This document shows, piece by piece, positions 36,413-44,084 of a DNA stretch of 64,000 nucleotides. The DNA lies in assembly GCF_005796185.1 (NCBI RefSeq), contig NZ_VAHM01000011.1, positions 62,001-126,000 of the forward strand. The letters run 5' to 3'. The notes beneath the pieces were generated by a model. It was not told the origin of the DNA. It made no database searches and saw only the letters and a program-made list of their open reading frames with translations. This stretch comes from Pseudarthrobacter sp. NamB4 (lineage in GTDB: Bacteria > Actinomycetota > Actinomycetes > Actinomycetales > Micrococcaceae). The position numbers and the translations under genes are program-made. Each line of letters starts with the position of its first letter. The stretch's first letter is position 1.

Positions 36413-36871
36413 TCACCGCACGTCACGGCGGGGCCGCGAGCCGCAGCGGCCGGCCTCCAGGAACTGCACCAGCTCATCTTCAAGAGCAGAGTGGTCCTTG
36501 AGCTCACATTCCCAAACGGTCAGCACGTCCCAGCCGGCGTCCTCGAGCAGGCGGCGCTGGCTGGCGTCGCGTTCGCGGGTCCGGGTCCGTTTAGCCGCCC
36601 AAAAGTCGGCGTTGGCCTGAGGCGCATGCTGGCCAACACGGCAGTCGTGGAAGTGCCAGAAGCAGCCGTTGACGAAGATGACCTTGCGGCGGGCGGCGAA
36701 GACCAGGTCCGGAGTTCCAGGGAGCCGGGTACCGCCGGACCTGCCGTGCAAGCGGTACCGGTAGCCCTTGGCGTGGAGCAGCCGCCGCACCAGCAACTCG
36801 GGTTTGGTGTTCTTGCCCCGGATGCGGGACATGTTCCAGCTGCGCTGCTCCGGAGTGAGCTTGTCCGCCAT
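36413..36871 (-). CDS. vsr: Very short patch repair (Vsr) endonuclease
   Basis: 152 residues, full family length. Motifs in order: SWNMSRIRGKNTKPELLVRRLL, LPGTPDLVFAARRKVIFVNGCFWHFHDC and GWDVLTVWECEL. These include the metal-binding Asp of PDLVF and the Cys/His zinc residues. Vsr nicks at T:G mismatches left by deamination of 5-methylcytosine. It usually sits beside a cytosine methyltransferase; none is present here, although McrBC lies 3 kb away. Confidence 0.93.
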   Translation of the reverse strand: MADKLTPEQRSWNMSRIRGKNTKPELLVRRLLHAKGYRYRLHGRSGGTRLPGTPDLVFAARRKVIFVNGCFWHFHDCRVGQHAPQANADFWAAKRTRTRERDASQRRLLEDAGWDVLTVWECELKDHSALEDELVQFLEAGRCGSRPRRDVR

Positions 36872-36886
36872 GGCTCCAGTCTAGGA

Positions 36887-37104
36887 GGGTGCTGGATGTC
36901 CCGTTCCGGCTGTTCGGCAAACTGGAAGTGCCGGCCGCTCAGGGACGTCGGAGTGGTCTCCACGTAGAAGTCCTTCAGGGTGGGCACCCAGGTCTTGAGC
37001 CCCAGCTCCTCCACTGCCTCCAACTCCGCCGAGTTGCTGAGCACGCGGGCGGTCCCCCGGAGCGCCACGGACCAGGCCTCTTCCGAAATCCGCCAGTGGA
37101 TGGC
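36887..37104 (-). pseudogene. Fragment of a pyridoxamine-phosphate-oxidase-like flavoprotein
   Basis: About 70 codons on the minus strand read IHWRISEEAWSVALRGTARV, then LKTWVPTLKDFYVETTPTS and GRHFQFAEQPERD. That is the C-terminal half of the FMN-binding split-barrel family (HxxxWSV, TPTSISGRRF). A TGA lies in frame just upstream (about 37106) and the N-terminal half is missing. No start with a ribosome binding site is seen, so it is a remnant. Confidence 0.72.
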
Positions 37105-37118
37105 TCAAGCTTGCATCT

Positions 37119-37457
37119 TCAGGAGGTCGCAACGCCATGACGTGAGCAGCTGGCCCGCCAGGAGTGCGGCGTCACCTGAACCTTGAGACGGCGTCCGCAC
37201 TGCCGGCAATACCGGGGCGGTTCCAGCTGCAATCGCGCCCTGCACGCCCGGTGGGCATCGTCTGTCCCAGACGTGCAGGATGCCTGCTGAAGGGTCGACG
37301 GCGGGGCGCTCCCGCCGTCCAACAAGTCCCTTGCATGCTGATCGCCTGCGCGCGGGTCGCCATGCTGCGGCTCATTTTCCTGTGGCTCGCCGTCCTGGGG
37401 ATCGCCGCAGAGGCTGCAGTAGGAAGCGGGCGTTGCATCCGCTGGGGGCTGGCTCAC
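37119..37457 (-). CDS. bsaP: Biotin synthase auxiliary protein (BsaP-like)
   Basis: 112 residues. The GTG start at 37457 overlaps the bioB stop (GTGA). Two cysteine pairs are present: YCSLCGD near the N-terminus and [15 protein letters not shown] followed by WRASCSRHG at the C-terminus, the conserved signature of the small protein that accompanies actinobacterial BioB and supports its iron-sulfur cluster. The middle (residues 20-60) is low complexity. Coupling to bioB strongly supports the role. Confidence 0.82.
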   Translation of the reverse strand: MSQPPADATPASYCSLCGDPQDGEPQENEPQHGDPRAGDQHARDLLDGGSAPPSTLQQASCTSGTDDAHRACRARLQLEPPRYCRQCGRRLKVQVTPHSWRASCSRHGVATS

Positions 37458-38473
37458 AGGGTCTTCTGGAGCTCTTTGATGGGCATCTTGAGGTCCACCA
37501 GGAGGTTGAGGTCCGCGGCCGCGGGACGGCCCAGGGTGGTGAGGTAGTTGCCGACGATGACGGCATTGATGCCGCCCAGGAGTCCCTCGCGGGTCCCAAG
37601 ATCGCCAAGGGTAAGTTCGCGTCCGCCGGCATACCGCAACACCGTGCGGGGCATGGCCAGCCGGAACGCGGCAATAGCCCGCAGGGCGTCTTTCCCGTCC
37701 ATCAGCTGCTGGTTCTCCAAGGGCGTGCCGGGCCTCGGATTGAGGAAGTTCAGCGGCACTTCATGCGGTTCCAGGGCAGCGAGCTGTGCGGCAAGCTCAG
37801 CCCGCTGCTCGAGCGATTCGCCCATGCCCATCAGCGCACCGCAGCACAGCTCCATGCCCGCCTCCTTCACCATGGCGCACGTTTCCAGCCGCTCCTCGTA
37901 CGTATGGGTGGTGACCACCTGCGGGAAGAAGCTGCGGGCCGTTTCCAGGTTGTGGTTGTACCGGTGAACTCCCCAGCTGGCCAGTTGGTCCACCTGCTGC
38001 TGGGTGAGCATGCCCAGGGAGCAGGCGATGTTGATGTCCACCTCTTCGTTAATGCGGTCGATGGCGAACTTGATTTGGTTCATGAGCTTGATGTCCGGCC
38101 CGCGGACCGCCGCCACGATGCAGAATTCAGTGGCCCCGGTGACTGCCGTTTCCCTGGCAGCCTTGACCAGTTCCGGGATGTCCAGCCAGACGCCTCGGAC
38201 CGGGCTGTCGAACAGGCCGGACTGGCTGCAGAAGTGGCAATCTTCCGGGCACCCGCCGGTCTTGATGGAGATGATGCCCTCCACCTCAACCTCCTCACCG
38301 CAATGCTCAAGGCGGACCTGGTGCGCAAGGTCCAATGCGGCAGGAACGGCGTGGTCGGGCAGGCGGAGGACCTCCACGAGCTCAGCTTCTGAGAGACCTA
38401 CCCCCTGCTCCAGCACCTGGCGCCGGGCTGTCTCAAGGATGGGGTACTGCTGAATCTCCTGCTGTCCTGCCAT
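37454..38473 (-). CDS. bioB: Biotin synthase
   Basis: 339-residue radical SAM enzyme that inserts sulfur into dethiobiotin. The 4Fe-4S motif is [13 protein letters not shown]; other hallmarks are [19 protein letters not shown] and GGRE near the C-terminus. The start at 38473 is chosen because AAAGGA lies about 7 bases upstream; an open extension to 38587 has no such signal. The other biotin genes (bioA, bioD, bioF) are not in the window. Confidence 0.94.
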   Translation of the reverse strand: MAGQQEIQQYPILETARRQVLEQGVGLSEAELVEVLRLPDHAVPAALDLAHQVRLEHCGEEVEVEGIISIKTGGCPEDCHFCSQSGLFDSPVRGVWLDIPELVKAARETAVTGATEFCIVAAVRGPDIKLMNQIKFAIDRINEEVDINIACSLGMLTQQQVDQLASWGVHRYNHNLETARSFFPQVVTTHTYEERLETCAMVKEAGMELCCGALMGMGESLEQRAELAAQLAALEPHEVPLNFLNPRPGTPLENQQLMDGKDALRAIAAFRLAMPRTVLRYAGGRELTLGDLGTREGLLGGINAVIVGNYLTTLGRPAAADLNLLVDLKMPIKELQKTL

Positions 38474-38683
38474 AGCGGTCCTTTGCTCGTCTGATATTTC
38501 CTTTTGACCGTAATTCCGCGGATGAATGTCTTTTTTGTGGGAGGGCAACAATGGGCTGATGCCGCATTTGTTTATAGGTGCAGTCAAGGCTTAACGCGGG
38601 CGAAACATCGTCGTGATCAAGGCGTCGATCTTGCTGGATAGCGTCACAGCAGATCCCTTAGAGAGACGAAAGCGACGCATCCT

Positions 38684-40411
38684 ATGAGCAACGACAAAGA
38701 GACAACGCAACTGCTGGAGCCAGCGTCACCGCCAGGCGCCGCCGTCGTCGGAAGCACTCCGGCGACCACCGCGGCAGGCAACGCCGCAGCGCTCAGCGCC
38801 ACCAAGGAAAGCCTAGAGGATTACACGCTCCGCTTTGCGCCGCGCTCCTACCGGAAGTGGAGCGCCGGCGTGGTGGCCACCAGCGCGCTGGGCGGCATCG
38901 CCTACCTGGCGGATTTTTCCATCGGCGCCAACATCGGCATCTCCTACGGCACCGTCAACGCCATCTTCGGCATCCTGGTGGCAGCAGTCATCATCTTCGC
39001 CACCGGCTTCCCGTTGGCCTACTACGCGGCCCGGTACAACATCGACCTTGACCTGATCACCCGTGGTTCCGGCTTCGGCTACTACGGCTCGGTGGTCACG
39101 AACGTCATCTTTGCGACGTTCACGTTCATCTTCTTCGCCCTGGAGGGCTCCATCATGGCCCAGGGGCTGGAGGTCGGCCTGGGGATTCCGCAGTGGCTCG
39201 GGTACGCCGCCTCCACCGTGATCATCATTCCGCTGGTGATCTACGGGATGAACACCCTCGCAAAACTGCAGGTGTGGACCACACCGCTGTGGCTGCTGCT
39301 GATGGTGGTCCCGGTGGGCTACCTGCTGGTTTCGCACCCCGAGAGCATCAGCACCTTTTTCGCGTACACCGGAGAATCGGGCGACGGCGGGCCCAACCTT
39401 GCGTCCGTGATGCTCGCTGCCGGCGTGTGCCTGTCCCTGATGGCGCAGATTGCGGAACAGATCGACTATCTGCGGTTCATGCCGCCGCGAACCGAGGCCA
39501 ACAAGGGTGCGTGGTGGCGGGCCGTGATCCTGGCGGGACCGGGGTGGGTGATCTTCGGTGCGATCAAGCAGATCGTGGGTCTGTTCATTGCCATCTACCT
39601 GATTGCGACGCTGGATCCCGCGGCTTCTGCCACTGCTAACGAGCCGGTGCACCAGTTCCTGGGCGTCTACCGCGAGATGATGCCGGCGTGGCTGGCCATG
39701 ACGCTGGCGGTGGTGCTGGTGGTCATTTCACAGATCAAGATCAACGTCACCAACGCCTACTCCGGCTCGCTCGCGTGGACCAACTCGTTTACGCGCATCA
39801 CCAAGACCTATCCGGGACGCATGGTGTTCGTGGTGGTCAACCTGGCCATCGCTTTGGTCCTGATGGAAGCCAACATGTTCGACTTCCTCAACACCATCCT
39901 GGGCTTCTACGCCAACTGCGCCATGGCCTGGGTGGTGACGGTGGCGTCCGACATCGCCATCAACAAGTACCTGCTCAAGATTTCCCCCAAGGTGCCCGAG
40001 TTCCGCCGCGGCATGCTCTACGCCGTGAACCCTGTGGGCTTTGTCTCGATGCTCGCTTCCGCTGGGATTTCCATCGCGGCCTTCTTCGGTGCCTTTGGGG
40101 CTGCCATCCAGCCGTACTCGCCGATCTTCGCCGTGGGCCTGGCGTTGGTCCTTCCGCCGCTGCTCGCGGTGCTGACCCGGGGCCGGTACTACCTGCGGCG
40201 GACGGACGATGGCATCGACCTTCCAATGTTTGACGTCGACGGGAATCCCAGCGACGCCAAACTCCTGTGCCATGTGACGGGGATTGAGTTCGAGCGTCCG
40301 GACATGCTCCGTTCGGCAAAGGACGCGCCCGACGGCGGCCCGCAGTATGTCTCGTCGCTCGCCTTGTCGACGGATAAGACGGGGGAGCTGGTGCTGCCGC
40401 CGCAGAAGTGA
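38684..40411 (+). CDS. NCS1-family nucleobase/cytosine-type permease
   Basis: 575 residues with about twelve hydrophobic segments between residues 60 and 500 and a cytoplasmic C-terminal tail. Typical NCS1 stretches: RSYRKWSAGVVATSALGG, TRGSGFGYYGSVVTN and KINVTNAYSGSLAW. Substrate (cytosine, purine, allantoin or hydantoin) cannot be read. Divergent from bioB across 210 bases that hold both promoters. Confidence 0.84.
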   Translation: MSNDKETTQLLEPASPPGAAVVGSTPATTAAGNAAALSATKESLEDYTLRFAPRSYRKWSAGVVATSALGGIAYLADFSIGANIGISYGTVNAIFGILVAAVIIFATGFPLAYYAARYNIDLDLITRGSGFGYYGSVVTNVIFATFTFIFFALEGSIMAQGLEVGLGIPQWLGYAASTVIIIPLVIYGMNTLAKLQVWTTPLWLLLMVVPVGYLLVSHPESISTFFAYTGESGDGGPNLASVMLAAGVCLSLMAQIAEQIDYLRFMPPRTEANKGAWWRAVILAGPGWVIFGAIKQIVGLFIAIYLIATLDPAASATANEPVHQFLGVYREMMPAWLAMTLAVVLVVISQIKINVTNAYSGSLAWTNSFTRITKTYPGRMVFVVVNLAIALVLMEANMFDFLNTILGFYANCAMAWVVTVASDIAINKYLLKISPKVPEFRRGMLYAVNPVGFVSMLASAGISIAAFFGAFGAAIQPYSPIFAVGLALVLPPLLAVLTRGRYYLRRTDDGIDLPMFDVDGNPSDAKLLCHVTGIEFERPDMLRSAKDAPDGGPQYVSSLALSTDKTGELVLPPQK

Positions 40412-40439
40412 AACTCATGCCTATCGGCGTGAGCGGGTT

Positions 40440-40488
40440 ATAAGGGAAGCCGGCGCAATTGGAGCGCTGGCTTTCCTTATGACTTTTT
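40440..40488 (+). terminator. Rho-independent terminator of the NCS1 permease gene
   Basis: 17-bp stem between 40440-40456 and 40464-40480 (two G-T pairs), 7-base loop, then TTTTT at 40484-40488. Confidence 0.88.
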
Positions 40489-40538
40489 CCTGGAGTTTCC
40501 CCGGTGGGTACAGCCGCAGCGGACGGCTGTGGATAAGT

Positions 40539-40569
40539 TTGATCACCAAATTGTGACGTGGGCTACCCT
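40539..40569 (+). promoter_or_regulatory. Possible promoter of the exported-protein pair
   Basis: TTGATC (40539-40544) and TACCCT (40564-40569), 19 bases apart, about 57 bases before the lipoprotein start. TACCCT-like -10 boxes are usual in actinobacteria. Tentative. Confidence 0.35.
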
Positions 40570-40625
40570 TAAGTCACTGTCCGGAGCTTGCCGTCTTGAA
40601 ACTACTACTGGGGGAATAGCGGCCC

Positions 40626-41297
40626 ATGACATTGCACAAGGTCTTTACTTTTTCTCGTGCGCGTTTTTCTGGCCGGCATTACCGCGCCGTGGCACTGCTG
40701 GTTCTTGTGGGACTGACGCTCGCAGGGTGTGCAGGCGGTGCACCGGCAAATCCAGGCACAGCATCCTCGGCGGCTGCTGAATCACCCAGCCCGTCCCCGA
40801 GCAGTCCTTCATTGACGCCCACTCCCAGCGCCGTTTACAAGCCGGCGGACGCCTCCGGACCCGCCCAAAACGTCCCGGTCCCCGTGCTGCCAGAAGTGGC
40901 AAAGACGGAGACGAAGGAGGGGGCAGAAGCCTTTACAAGGTATTGGTTCTCAGTTCTTGGCCATGCATATGAGACGGGCGATACCGCAGTACTATCCAAC
41001 CTTTCCAAATCTGAGTGCGCTTTTTGCCAAGGTCTCGTTAGCGACATCAAAGCTGCTTGGGCTGAAGGCAAGTGGATCTCTGGCGGCCAAATAGAGATTC
41101 CGGCTGCAACTGCAAACTCTTCCACTGATGGCTCCACTCAAGTGGTTCTTCAAGTACTGCAGAAGGAACTGGTAATTCACAACCAAGACGGAAGCCCATA
41201 TCAAGATAAGACAGCTGCAACAAATACCGGAAGCGTCGCGATGCTGCAGTTTGCCGATGCAGGATGGGTGGTCCACGACCTAGGGTTGATCCGGTAG
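40626..41297 (+). CDS. DUF6318-like lipoprotein
   Basis: 223 residues. Signal peptide with lipobox LAGC (Cys near residue 35), then a Ser/Pro/Thr-rich spacer, then a conserved domain EGAEAFTRYWFSVLGHAYE and KSECAFCQGL that matches the DUF6318 lipoproteins common in Arthrobacter. The fold is of the NTF2/Rv0361-like type (inference). Exact function unknown; it is followed after 2 bases by another exported protein gene. Confidence 0.76.
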   Translation: MTLHKVFTFSRARFSGRHYRAVALLVLVGLTLAGCAGGAPANPGTASSAAAESPSPSPSSPSLTPTPSAVYKPADASGPAQNVPVPVLPEVAKTETKEGAEAFTRYWFSVLGHAYETGDTAVLSNLSKSECAFCQGLVSDIKAAWAEGKWISGGQIEIPAATANSSTDGSTQVVLQVLQKELVIHNQDGSPYQDKTAATNTGSVAMLQFADAGWVVHDLGLIR

Positions 41298-41299
41298 CC

Positions 41300-42241
41300 A
41301 TGGGTTACATAGGCAAGGTCCTGGTAATCTTCGCCTGCTGTGTGGTGCTTCTGACCACCTCGCTCTTGACTGCCGTTGCCGAAGATGAATCAAAACAGAA
41401 GCCACGGATCGGTGGGGGTTTTGTAGACACCGGAGTTGAGGTGGGGGCTGACAACTGGGTTTCTGACCCGGACACTGGCGGATTTACTCGTGCTAAATCC
41501 GGCACCGTCAGCACCGACCCAAACGAGTACAAATACGAGCTCCAGTGCCACCTGGGCGGGGGAGACTTCGATACGCCATGTCTCGCCAGGCAGCTCGAGT
41601 GCAAGGACGGGCCCGATGGTGAAGATGGCATACCCGTTACCTGGCTCTCGCGCCCTAGGGGTGTCCCCGGTGCTGTCTGGGCTCACCACTCCGGCCCCAC
41701 CTGCCTTTATGATGCCAAGCCTGAGGACCTGCTGCCCCGAATCGCGGCGGAGATCCAGCGCCAGTTCCAAAGTTTGCCGGTCAATGCCGGAACGGTTGTA
41801 GCGCAGCCGAGCCCGCACACCCTGAGGGGCGCCGAGACCAACTTCTACGCCGAGGCGGGCGAGCAGCAGTTCGACGTCACCATGTTCGGCCAACAGGTGC
41901 ACATCGTCGCCACACCCGTTCAGTACACCTGGAACTATGGCGACGGCACGGTTTTCGGTCCGCAGCCATCCATGGGTGGCCCGCTTCCGCAGGACCGCTG
42001 GGGCGAGGAAACCAGAACCAGCCACGCCTACGGAGCCACCGGCGACTACCAGGTGGTGCTGACTACCACGTTCCAGGGAACGTACTCGGTCAATGCCGGA
42101 CCGCCGCTGCCGATCCCCGGGCAGGGACAGTTCAGCGCGGCTCCGCAGACCATCAGCGTCTGGCGATCGCTCACCCGCAACTATGCCGACGACTGCAACG
42201 CCAACCCCCAAGGCCAGGGCTGCCCGAGCGCCCCACGATAG
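41300..42241 (+). CDS. Secreted protein with PKD-like domain
   Basis: 313 residues from the ATG at 41300, 2 bases after the lipoprotein stop. A signal peptide (residues 1-28, GYIGKVLVIFACCVVLLTTS) is followed by a cysteine-containing region (four to six Cys, likely disulfides). The C-terminal PKD-like repeat shows YTWNYGDGT and SHAYGATGDYQVVLTTTF. Found with the lipoprotein as a pair, suggesting joint surface function, possibly adhesion. Unknown activity. Confidence 0.75.
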   Translation: MGYIGKVLVIFACCVVLLTTSLLTAVAEDESKQKPRIGGGFVDTGVEVGADNWVSDPDTGGFTRAKSGTVSTDPNEYKYELQCHLGGGDFDTPCLARQLECKDGPDGEDGIPVTWLSRPRGVPGAVWAHHSGPTCLYDAKPEDLLPRIAAEIQRQFQSLPVNAGTVVAQPSPHTLRGAETNFYAEAGEQQFDVTMFGQQVHIVATPVQYTWNYGDGTVFGPQPSMGGPLPQDRWGEETRTSHAYGATGDYQVVLTTTFQGTYSVNAGPPLPIPGQGQFSAAPQTISVWRSLTRNYADDCNANPQGQGCPSAPR

Positions 42242-42282
42242 ATCGGGCAACGGCGACAGCGCCCGCCCTGAAGCGGCTGTGA

Positions 42283-42300
42283 TCCCTATCGCAATAGGAA
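42283..42300. promoter_or_regulatory. Small palindrome upstream of the Old Yellow Enzyme gene
   Basis: CCTAT (42285-42289) and ATAGG (42294-42298) around CGCA, with near-symmetric flanks, 65 bases before the start. Candidate repressor site only. Confidence 0.3.
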
Positions 42301-42363
42301 TAGTTGCCGATCTCGTTCGGTTGCCCAAGGCAGTACGTCATCAGCCTTCGAAAGGAACCGCGC

Positions 42364-43434
42364 ATGCTGTTTTCCCCTCTCACCCTCGGCGAACTTGAGC
42401 TTCCCAACCGTCTGGTGATGGCACCTTTGACGAGGCTCCGCGCAGGTGAGGAAGGCGTCCCGGGACCCCTCGTCGTCGAGCATTACCGCCAGCGCGCATC
42501 CCTGGGCCTCATCGTCAGCGAAGGAACCTACCCCAGCCCTGCCGGCCGCTCCTACCCCGGCCAGCCCGGCATCGTCACCCCGGAGCAGGTGGCCGCCTGG
42601 AAGAAGGTTACCGACGCTGTTCACGCCGAAGGCGGGCGGATGTTCGCGCAGATCATGCACGGCGGCCGGGTATCGCACCCTGAAATCACCGGCGGCCTTG
42701 AACTGGTGGCTCCCAGCGCGGTCGCCATCGACGGCGTGGTCCGTACTCCGTCAGGCAAGCTGCCCTACCCGGTCCCGCACGCCCTCACCACGGACGAGTT
42801 GCCCATGGTCATGCAGGAGATCGTCAACGCGTCGCTGAACGCGATCGAAGCCGGCTTCGACGGCGTCGAACTCCATGCGGCCAATGGGTACCTGTTGCAT
42901 GAGTTCCTTGCACCGAACTCCAACGTCCGCACCGACAGCTACGGCGGCTCCCCGGAGAACCGCGCCCGGTTTGTCATCGAGACGGTCAACGCAGTGGTGG
43001 CAGCAGTGGGCGCCAACCGCGTAGGCATCCGCATCTCTCCCGAGCACAATGTCCAGGGCATCGCTGAAACCGATGCCGCTGACGTCCGCGCCACCTACGA
43101 AGTACTGGTGGACAGCATCGCCCCGCTCAACTTGGCGTACCTGAGCATCCTGCACCACGAACCCTCCGGCGATCTGGTCCAGGACCTTCGCGCGCGCTTC
43201 GGCGGGACCTTCCTGGTCAACACGGGCTTCGGCGTGGTCACCACCCGGGAAGAAGCTGTGAACCTCGTGGCCGATGGGCTTGCCGACGCCGTCGTAGTGG
43301 GCCGTCCTGCCATCGCCAACCCGGACCTCGCCCGGCGCTGGAAGGAAAGCCTTCCCCTGAACGAGCCGGACGCGTCCACGTTCTACGCCGAAGGCGCCAC
43401 GGGCTACACGGACTACCCCGCTTACCAGAACTAA
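42364..43434 (+). CDS. Old Yellow Enzyme-type alkene reductase (NemA-like)
   Basis: 356 residues from the ATG at 42364, with AAAGGAA upstream. FMN-dependent TIM barrel that reduces activated C=C bonds with NAD(P)H. Motifs: LPNRLVMAPLTRLRA, GGRVSHPE, the active-site HAANGYLLHEF and NVRTDSYGGSPENRARF. In vivo substrate unknown; such enzymes handle electrophiles and nitro-compounds. Followed by a bidirectional terminator. Confidence 0.9.
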   Translation: MLFSPLTLGELELPNRLVMAPLTRLRAGEEGVPGPLVVEHYRQRASLGLIVSEGTYPSPAGRSYPGQPGIVTPEQVAAWKKVTDAVHAEGGRMFAQIMHGGRVSHPEITGGLELVAPSAVAIDGVVRTPSGKLPYPVPHALTTDELPMVMQEIVNASLNAIEAGFDGVELHAANGYLLHEFLAPNSNVRTDSYGGSPENRARFVIETVNAVVAAVGANRVGIRISPEHNVQGIAETDAADVRATYEVLVDSIAPLNLAYLSILHHEPSGDLVQDLRARFGGTFLVNTGFGVVTTREEAVNLVADGLADAVVVGRPAIANPDLARRWKESLPLNEPDASTFYAEGATGYTDYPAYQN

Positions 43435-43453
43435 GGCAGCGCAAATAAAAGCG

Positions 43454-43489
43454 ACGACGGCGGCACCTGCTTGGGTGCCGCCGTCGTTT
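43454..43489. terminator. Bidirectional terminator between convergent genes
   Basis: Perfect 14-bp stem ACGACGGCGGCACC with GGTGCCGCCGTCGT, 6-base loop, TTT on one side and AAAA at 43447-43450 on the other. Shares its arm with the hairpins at 21865 and 52856. Confidence 0.9.
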
Positions 43490-43565
43490 GCTGCGCGGTG
43501 TGCTGTCCCGGCAGCAGGTGCCGAAGGCCATCCGACGACCTTCAGCTCACGTTCTCGAAATTGGC

Positions 43566-43592
43566 CCGCCGGGTTCTCGGAGAAGCCGGCGG
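43566..43592. repeat. 27-bp near-perfect palindrome
   Basis: CCGCCGG-G-TTCTC pairs with GAGAA-G-CCGGCGG with a single G-G mismatch and a 1-base centre. It lies in the 175-base gap downstream of the minus-strand gene at 43665, where nothing else is seen. Confidence 0.6.
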
Positions 43593-43664
43593 TGATCAGA
43601 TGCTACTCCAGCGAATTGACTTTTACTAGGCCTTGCGGCGCCACTTTTTCTGCCGGCCAAACCG

Positions 43665-43961
43665 CTAAAGCAGCGCCTCGCGCCCGGTTCCTTCCGTCAT
43701 CACCAGCTTGCCGTCCACGATCGATACCAGCACGCTCTTTGGTTTGCCGCTCACCTTGGTGATTGCCTTCAGGCCACGGTTAGTCACCTCCACGCCCACC
43801 TGCGCGCCCTTTGCCGGCAGCTCCACGGATACTTCGTTGGCAATGCCAAGAATCGGATTGGTGGACACCCCGACGTCCCGCCGGGCCTGCTTGCCGTTGA
43901 CCGTCACGGTGATGTTGGCTTCCTCGAACCCCTCCTGAAAGACGATAAGCAATTCCTGCAT
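43665..43961 (-). CDS. Hypothetical protein, small beta-rich
   Basis: 98 residues from the ATG at 43961 (AGAGG about 6 bases upstream). The sequence alternates hydrophobic and polar residues (ITVTVNGKQARRDVGVS, AQVGVEVTNRGLKAITKVSG, SVLVSIVDGKLVM), suggesting a beta-sandwich. No signal peptide or membrane segment. No family recognised. Divergent from tex. Confidence 0.65.
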   Translation of the reverse strand: MQELLIVFQEGFEEANITVTVNGKQARRDVGVSTNPILGIANEVSVELPAKGAQVGVEVTNRGLKAITKVSGKPKSVLVSIVDGKLVMTEGTGREALL

Positions 43962-44084
43962 GGTTGCCTCTTCCTCGAGCCCTGGGCGCCTGTGACGGCA
44001 TCTCAACTACAGCACTTTGCCGGCCGGAGCGGAATACCCTTGCCGACGGTGGAGCCGGGCAACGCTGTAGGGCAAGATGTTCTG

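Noticed and set aside
29882..36871. A complete defence island (McrBC, Vsr)
   Set aside because: The genes are separated by a two-component system and no methyltransferase, toxin, integrase or other defence gene is present, so an island is not supported beyond the McrBC pair.
38474..38587. N-terminal extension of BioB to 38587
   Set aside because: The extra 38 residues are not typical of BioB and a good ribosome binding site serves the ATG at 38473.
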